Origin: JBFYTX01 sp963739515
GTDB taxonomy: Bacteria; Chloroflexota; Dehalococcoidia; Dehalococcoidales; RBG-16-60-22
Reading direction: 5' to 3'
Length of the DNA stretch: 64,000 nucleotides
NCBI GenBank assembly: GCA_963739515.1
Contig: CAVUAO010000003.1
Location: 372,001-436,000 of the forward strand
The notes beneath the pieces were generated by a model, which searched no databases, was not told the origin of the DNA, and worked only from the letters and a program-made list of their open reading frames with translations. Below are positions 62,289 to 64,000 of this stretch, piece after piece; the first letter of the stretch is position 1, and the number at the start of each line of letters is the position of its first letter. The translations under genes were made by a program, and so were the position numbers.

Positions 62289-63059
62289 TTAGATACCCTT
62301 TGCCCAGTCCACGGCGTTTTTAAATATCTGCAAACCGTAAAGGTCCTGCCGTTCCTTTTCCCTCGTCCAGCGGGGATGCTGCGTCCAGCGAATGAAGTCC
62401 TCGGGGTGGGGCATCAAGCCAAAGATACGGCCGGACGCGTCACAGATGCCGGCGATATCATTGACCGAACCGTTGGGATTAGCAGGATAGCCAGGTTTAG
62501 CCTTTCCCTTAGCGTCAACGTACCGCACAACGACATTAAGTTTTTCCAGCATGCCCGGCTCGGCGACGAGCTTGCCCTCGCCGTGGGCGACGGGGACGTA
62601 CATGCCCTTCATCCCCTTCGTAAAGACGCAGGGGCTTTGCTCATTCACCTTGAGATAGACCCAGCGGCACTCGAACTTACCAGAATCGTTATTGGTGAGC
62701 GTGACCGGCTGGGCGCTCCGGCCGGGAATGCCGGGCAGGATGCCCGTTTTCACCAGCACCTGGAAGCCGTTACAGATACCCAGCACCAGGCGGCCGTCAG
62801 CGACGAATTTCTTAATATCCCGTCCCAGGCGGAGTCGGATTTCATTAGCCATGATACGACCGGCGGAGATATCATCGCCGTAAGTAAAGCCGCCGGGAAT
62901 GACGGCGATATGATAATCGGAGATGCTTTTTTCCTGGCGGAAAAGCTCACCGACGGTGGTGGAAGCGACCGCGGCGCCGACCATTTCAAAGGCGATTTGA
63001 GTATCAACATCGCGGTTGGTACCGGGGGCGCGGAGCATCAGGACTTTTACCTTAGACAT
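62289..63059 (-). CDS. purQ: Phosphoribosylformylglycinamidine synthase subunit PurQ
   Basis: A ~256-residue class I glutamine amidotransferase that supplies ammonia to PurL in purine synthesis. VLMLRAPGTNRDVDTQIAFE is the start region. PGGFTYGDDISAGRIMANEI and LGICNGFQVLVKTGILPG carry the nucleophilic Cys, and GLMPHPEDFIRWTQ the His. The start is set at MSKVKVLM (63059), which avoids overlap with the purL stop at 63065. It resembles the larger PurQ/PurL-C-terminal type. Convergent with acpP. Confidence 0.93.
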   Translation of the reverse strand: MSKVKVLMLRAPGTNRDVDTQIAFEMVGAAVASTTVGELFRQEKSISDYHIAVIPGGFTYGDDISAGRIMANEIRLRLGRDIKKFVADGRLVLGICNGFQVLVKTGILPGIPGRSAQPVTLTNNDSGKFECRWVYLKVNEQSPCVFTKGMKGMYVPVAHGEGKLVAEPGMLEKLNVVVRYVDAKGKAKPGYPANPNGSVNDIAGICDASGRIFGLMPHPEDFIRWTQHPRWTREKERQDLYGLQIFKNAVDWAKGI

Positions 63060-63064
63060 GTTTT

Positions 63065-64000
63065 TTACCATCTCAAAGGCTTCTGCCAGGCCTCTTTAAG
63101 GTCGGCGATAAGTGAGGAAAGGACAACGCCGCCCTTAAGGCCGCGGACCTCAAGCTTGTTATCACCAGTGACCCGCCCGACTTCAGCGAAATCAACGCCG
63201 GAAAGGGCTTTTTCGAAGGCTTTTTTATTTACCGGGGCGACCTCGACGAGAAAACGGGAATTGGACTCAGAGAAGAGGATAAAATCATCGCGGTCGATTT
63301 GCTCCGCCAGCGGGACATTTTTAAGATTTATGGCCATGCCCAAACCGCCGGCGAAAGCCATCTCCGCCGCCGCCACACCGATACCGCCCTCAGAAAGGTC
63401 GTGGCAGGCTTTGACTAATCCGTGTTGCGTCGCCGAGGAAAGGGCATTCATGATTTGCTTCCCCTTTTCCGGATAGACTTTAGGGACGGAGTTGCCGATA
63501 TAACCGCGATTAGCCAGATAATGCGAGCCGCCCAGCTCGTTATAGGTCGCGCCGACGATATACATCAAATCGTCCGCCTGTTTTAAATCCATCGAGACCG
63601 CCCTGCCGATATCGTCCATCACAGCCATGGCGGAGATAAGGAGGGTGGGCGGGATACAGATGCTGCCTTGCTCGGTCTCGTACTCGTTATAGAGACTGTC
63701 CTTGCCGGAGATAAACGGCGCGCCGTAGACTTTAGCAATATCGTAGCAGGCCTGCAGCGCTCTCACCAGCGTACCCAAGCGGTCGGGCTTTTCCGGGTTG
63801 CCCCAGCAGGAGTTATCCAGCAAAGCCACCTCGTCGAGGGTGCCGCCGACGGCGATAACCTGTCTTAATGCTTCATCAATGGCGGAGGCGGCCATCCAGT
63901 AGGTATCGATATCGCCGTACTTGGGATTAATACCGTTAGAGACGATAAGTCCCTTCGGGGAATCCGAGAGCGGGCGGATAACGGCGGCATCGCCGGGGCC
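63065..64000 (-). CDS. purL: Phosphoribosylformylglycinamidine synthase subunit PurL (partial, C-terminal part)
   Basis: The last 311 residues of PurL, running out of the window at 64000. The frame is open to the edge (PLSDSPKGLIVSNGINPKYG just inside it). LLDNSCWGNPEKPDRLGTLV, ISGKDSLYNEY, LGGSHYLANRGYIGNSVPKV and HDLSEGGIGVAAAEMAF are the PurM/PurL-fold motifs. With PurQ it makes FGAM from FGAR. Purine operon order purL - purQ on minus. Confidence 0.93.
   Translation of the reverse strand, partial: GPGDAAVIRPLSDSPKGLIVSNGINPKYGDIDTYWMAASAIDEALRQVIAVGGTLDEVALLDNSCWGNPEKPDRLGTLVRALQACYDIAKVYGAPFISGKDSLYNEYETEQGSICIPPTLLISAMAVMDDIGRAVSMDLKQADDLMYIVGATYNELGGSHYLANRGYIGNSVPKVYPEKGKQIMNALSSATQHGLVKACHDLSEGGIGVAAAEMAFAGGLGMAINLKNVPLAEQIDRDDFILFSESNSRFLVEVAPVNKKAFEKALSGVDFAEVGRVTGDNKLEVRGLKGGVVLSSLIADLKEAWQKPLRW

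Overview
The window looks like chromosomal DNA of an uncultured anaerobic bacterium of the Chloroflexota, class Dehalococcoidia. This is inferred from gene content and not from a marker phylogeny. It carries a tungsten-type aldehyde:ferredoxin oxidoreductase, MetF with a MetV partner, a short cobalamin-type 'core' methionine synthase, two ETF sets with ferredoxin domains, a membrane Fe-S reductase of the ETF:menaquinone type, and many SDR, SnoaL and CoA-transferase genes. Together these suggest a strict anaerobe with methyl-branch folate chemistry and acyl-CoA/fatty-acid oxidation. Housekeeping genes are GC-rich (roughly 55% by eye). Several hypothetical genes are clearly AT-rich. No tRNA, rRNA, CRISPR array or complete IS element was recognised.

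Layout. 1-5.7 kb: SnoaL-like proteins, AOR, nitroreductase and a two-subunit CoA-transferase. 5.8-9.6 kb: a zinc-ribbon/protein kinase/AAA protein whose TPR-like tail is broken. 9.6-11.6 kb: SDR and QueA. 12.4-16.4 kb (minus): [NiFe] hydrogenase small subunit - large subunit - MetV - MetF, a compact operon and the most interesting metabolic unit here. 16.8-22.7 kb: LysE exporter, then CCA-transferase - SecD - SecF - CDF on minus. 22.9-27.4 kb: GH1 glycosidase, NadE, amidohydrolase, SurE. 27.5-31.7 kb: EtfB - EtfA - membrane Fe-S reductase. 31.8-36.8 kb: NurA ... HerA. 37.6-41.7 kb: glutaredoxin, PatB-type lyase, PlsC, IspH, propeller lipoprotein. 41.8-45.1 kb: acyl-CoA dehydrogenase - EtfB - ferredoxin - EtfA. 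45.7-47.4 kb: YceD - L32 - FabD. 49.1-51.1 kb: MTA phosphorylase and core methionine synthase. 51.2-53.2 kb: AT-rich HTH + GHKL-ATPase pair. 53.3-59 kb: SDR, GNATs, a split APH/kinase pair, PHP phosphoesterase, hydrolase. 59-64 kb: Dcd, ABC-2 transporter, NusB, ACP, PurQ and partial PurL.

Three features run across the window. (1) At least a dozen single-base frameshifts interrupt otherwise well-conserved genes, including secF, the CCA enzyme and queA. This looks more like base-level sequence error than decay, although the kinase tail and the AraC gene may be truly degenerate. (2) Many genes have a -10 box 5-9 nt before the start codon, implying leaderless mRNAs. (3) Intergenic DNA is filled with several dispersed repeat families: two-hairpin GAGGGG elements, ~44-bp tandem repeats, a ~110-bp AT-rich palindrome and CGCAATGACA-type palindromes.
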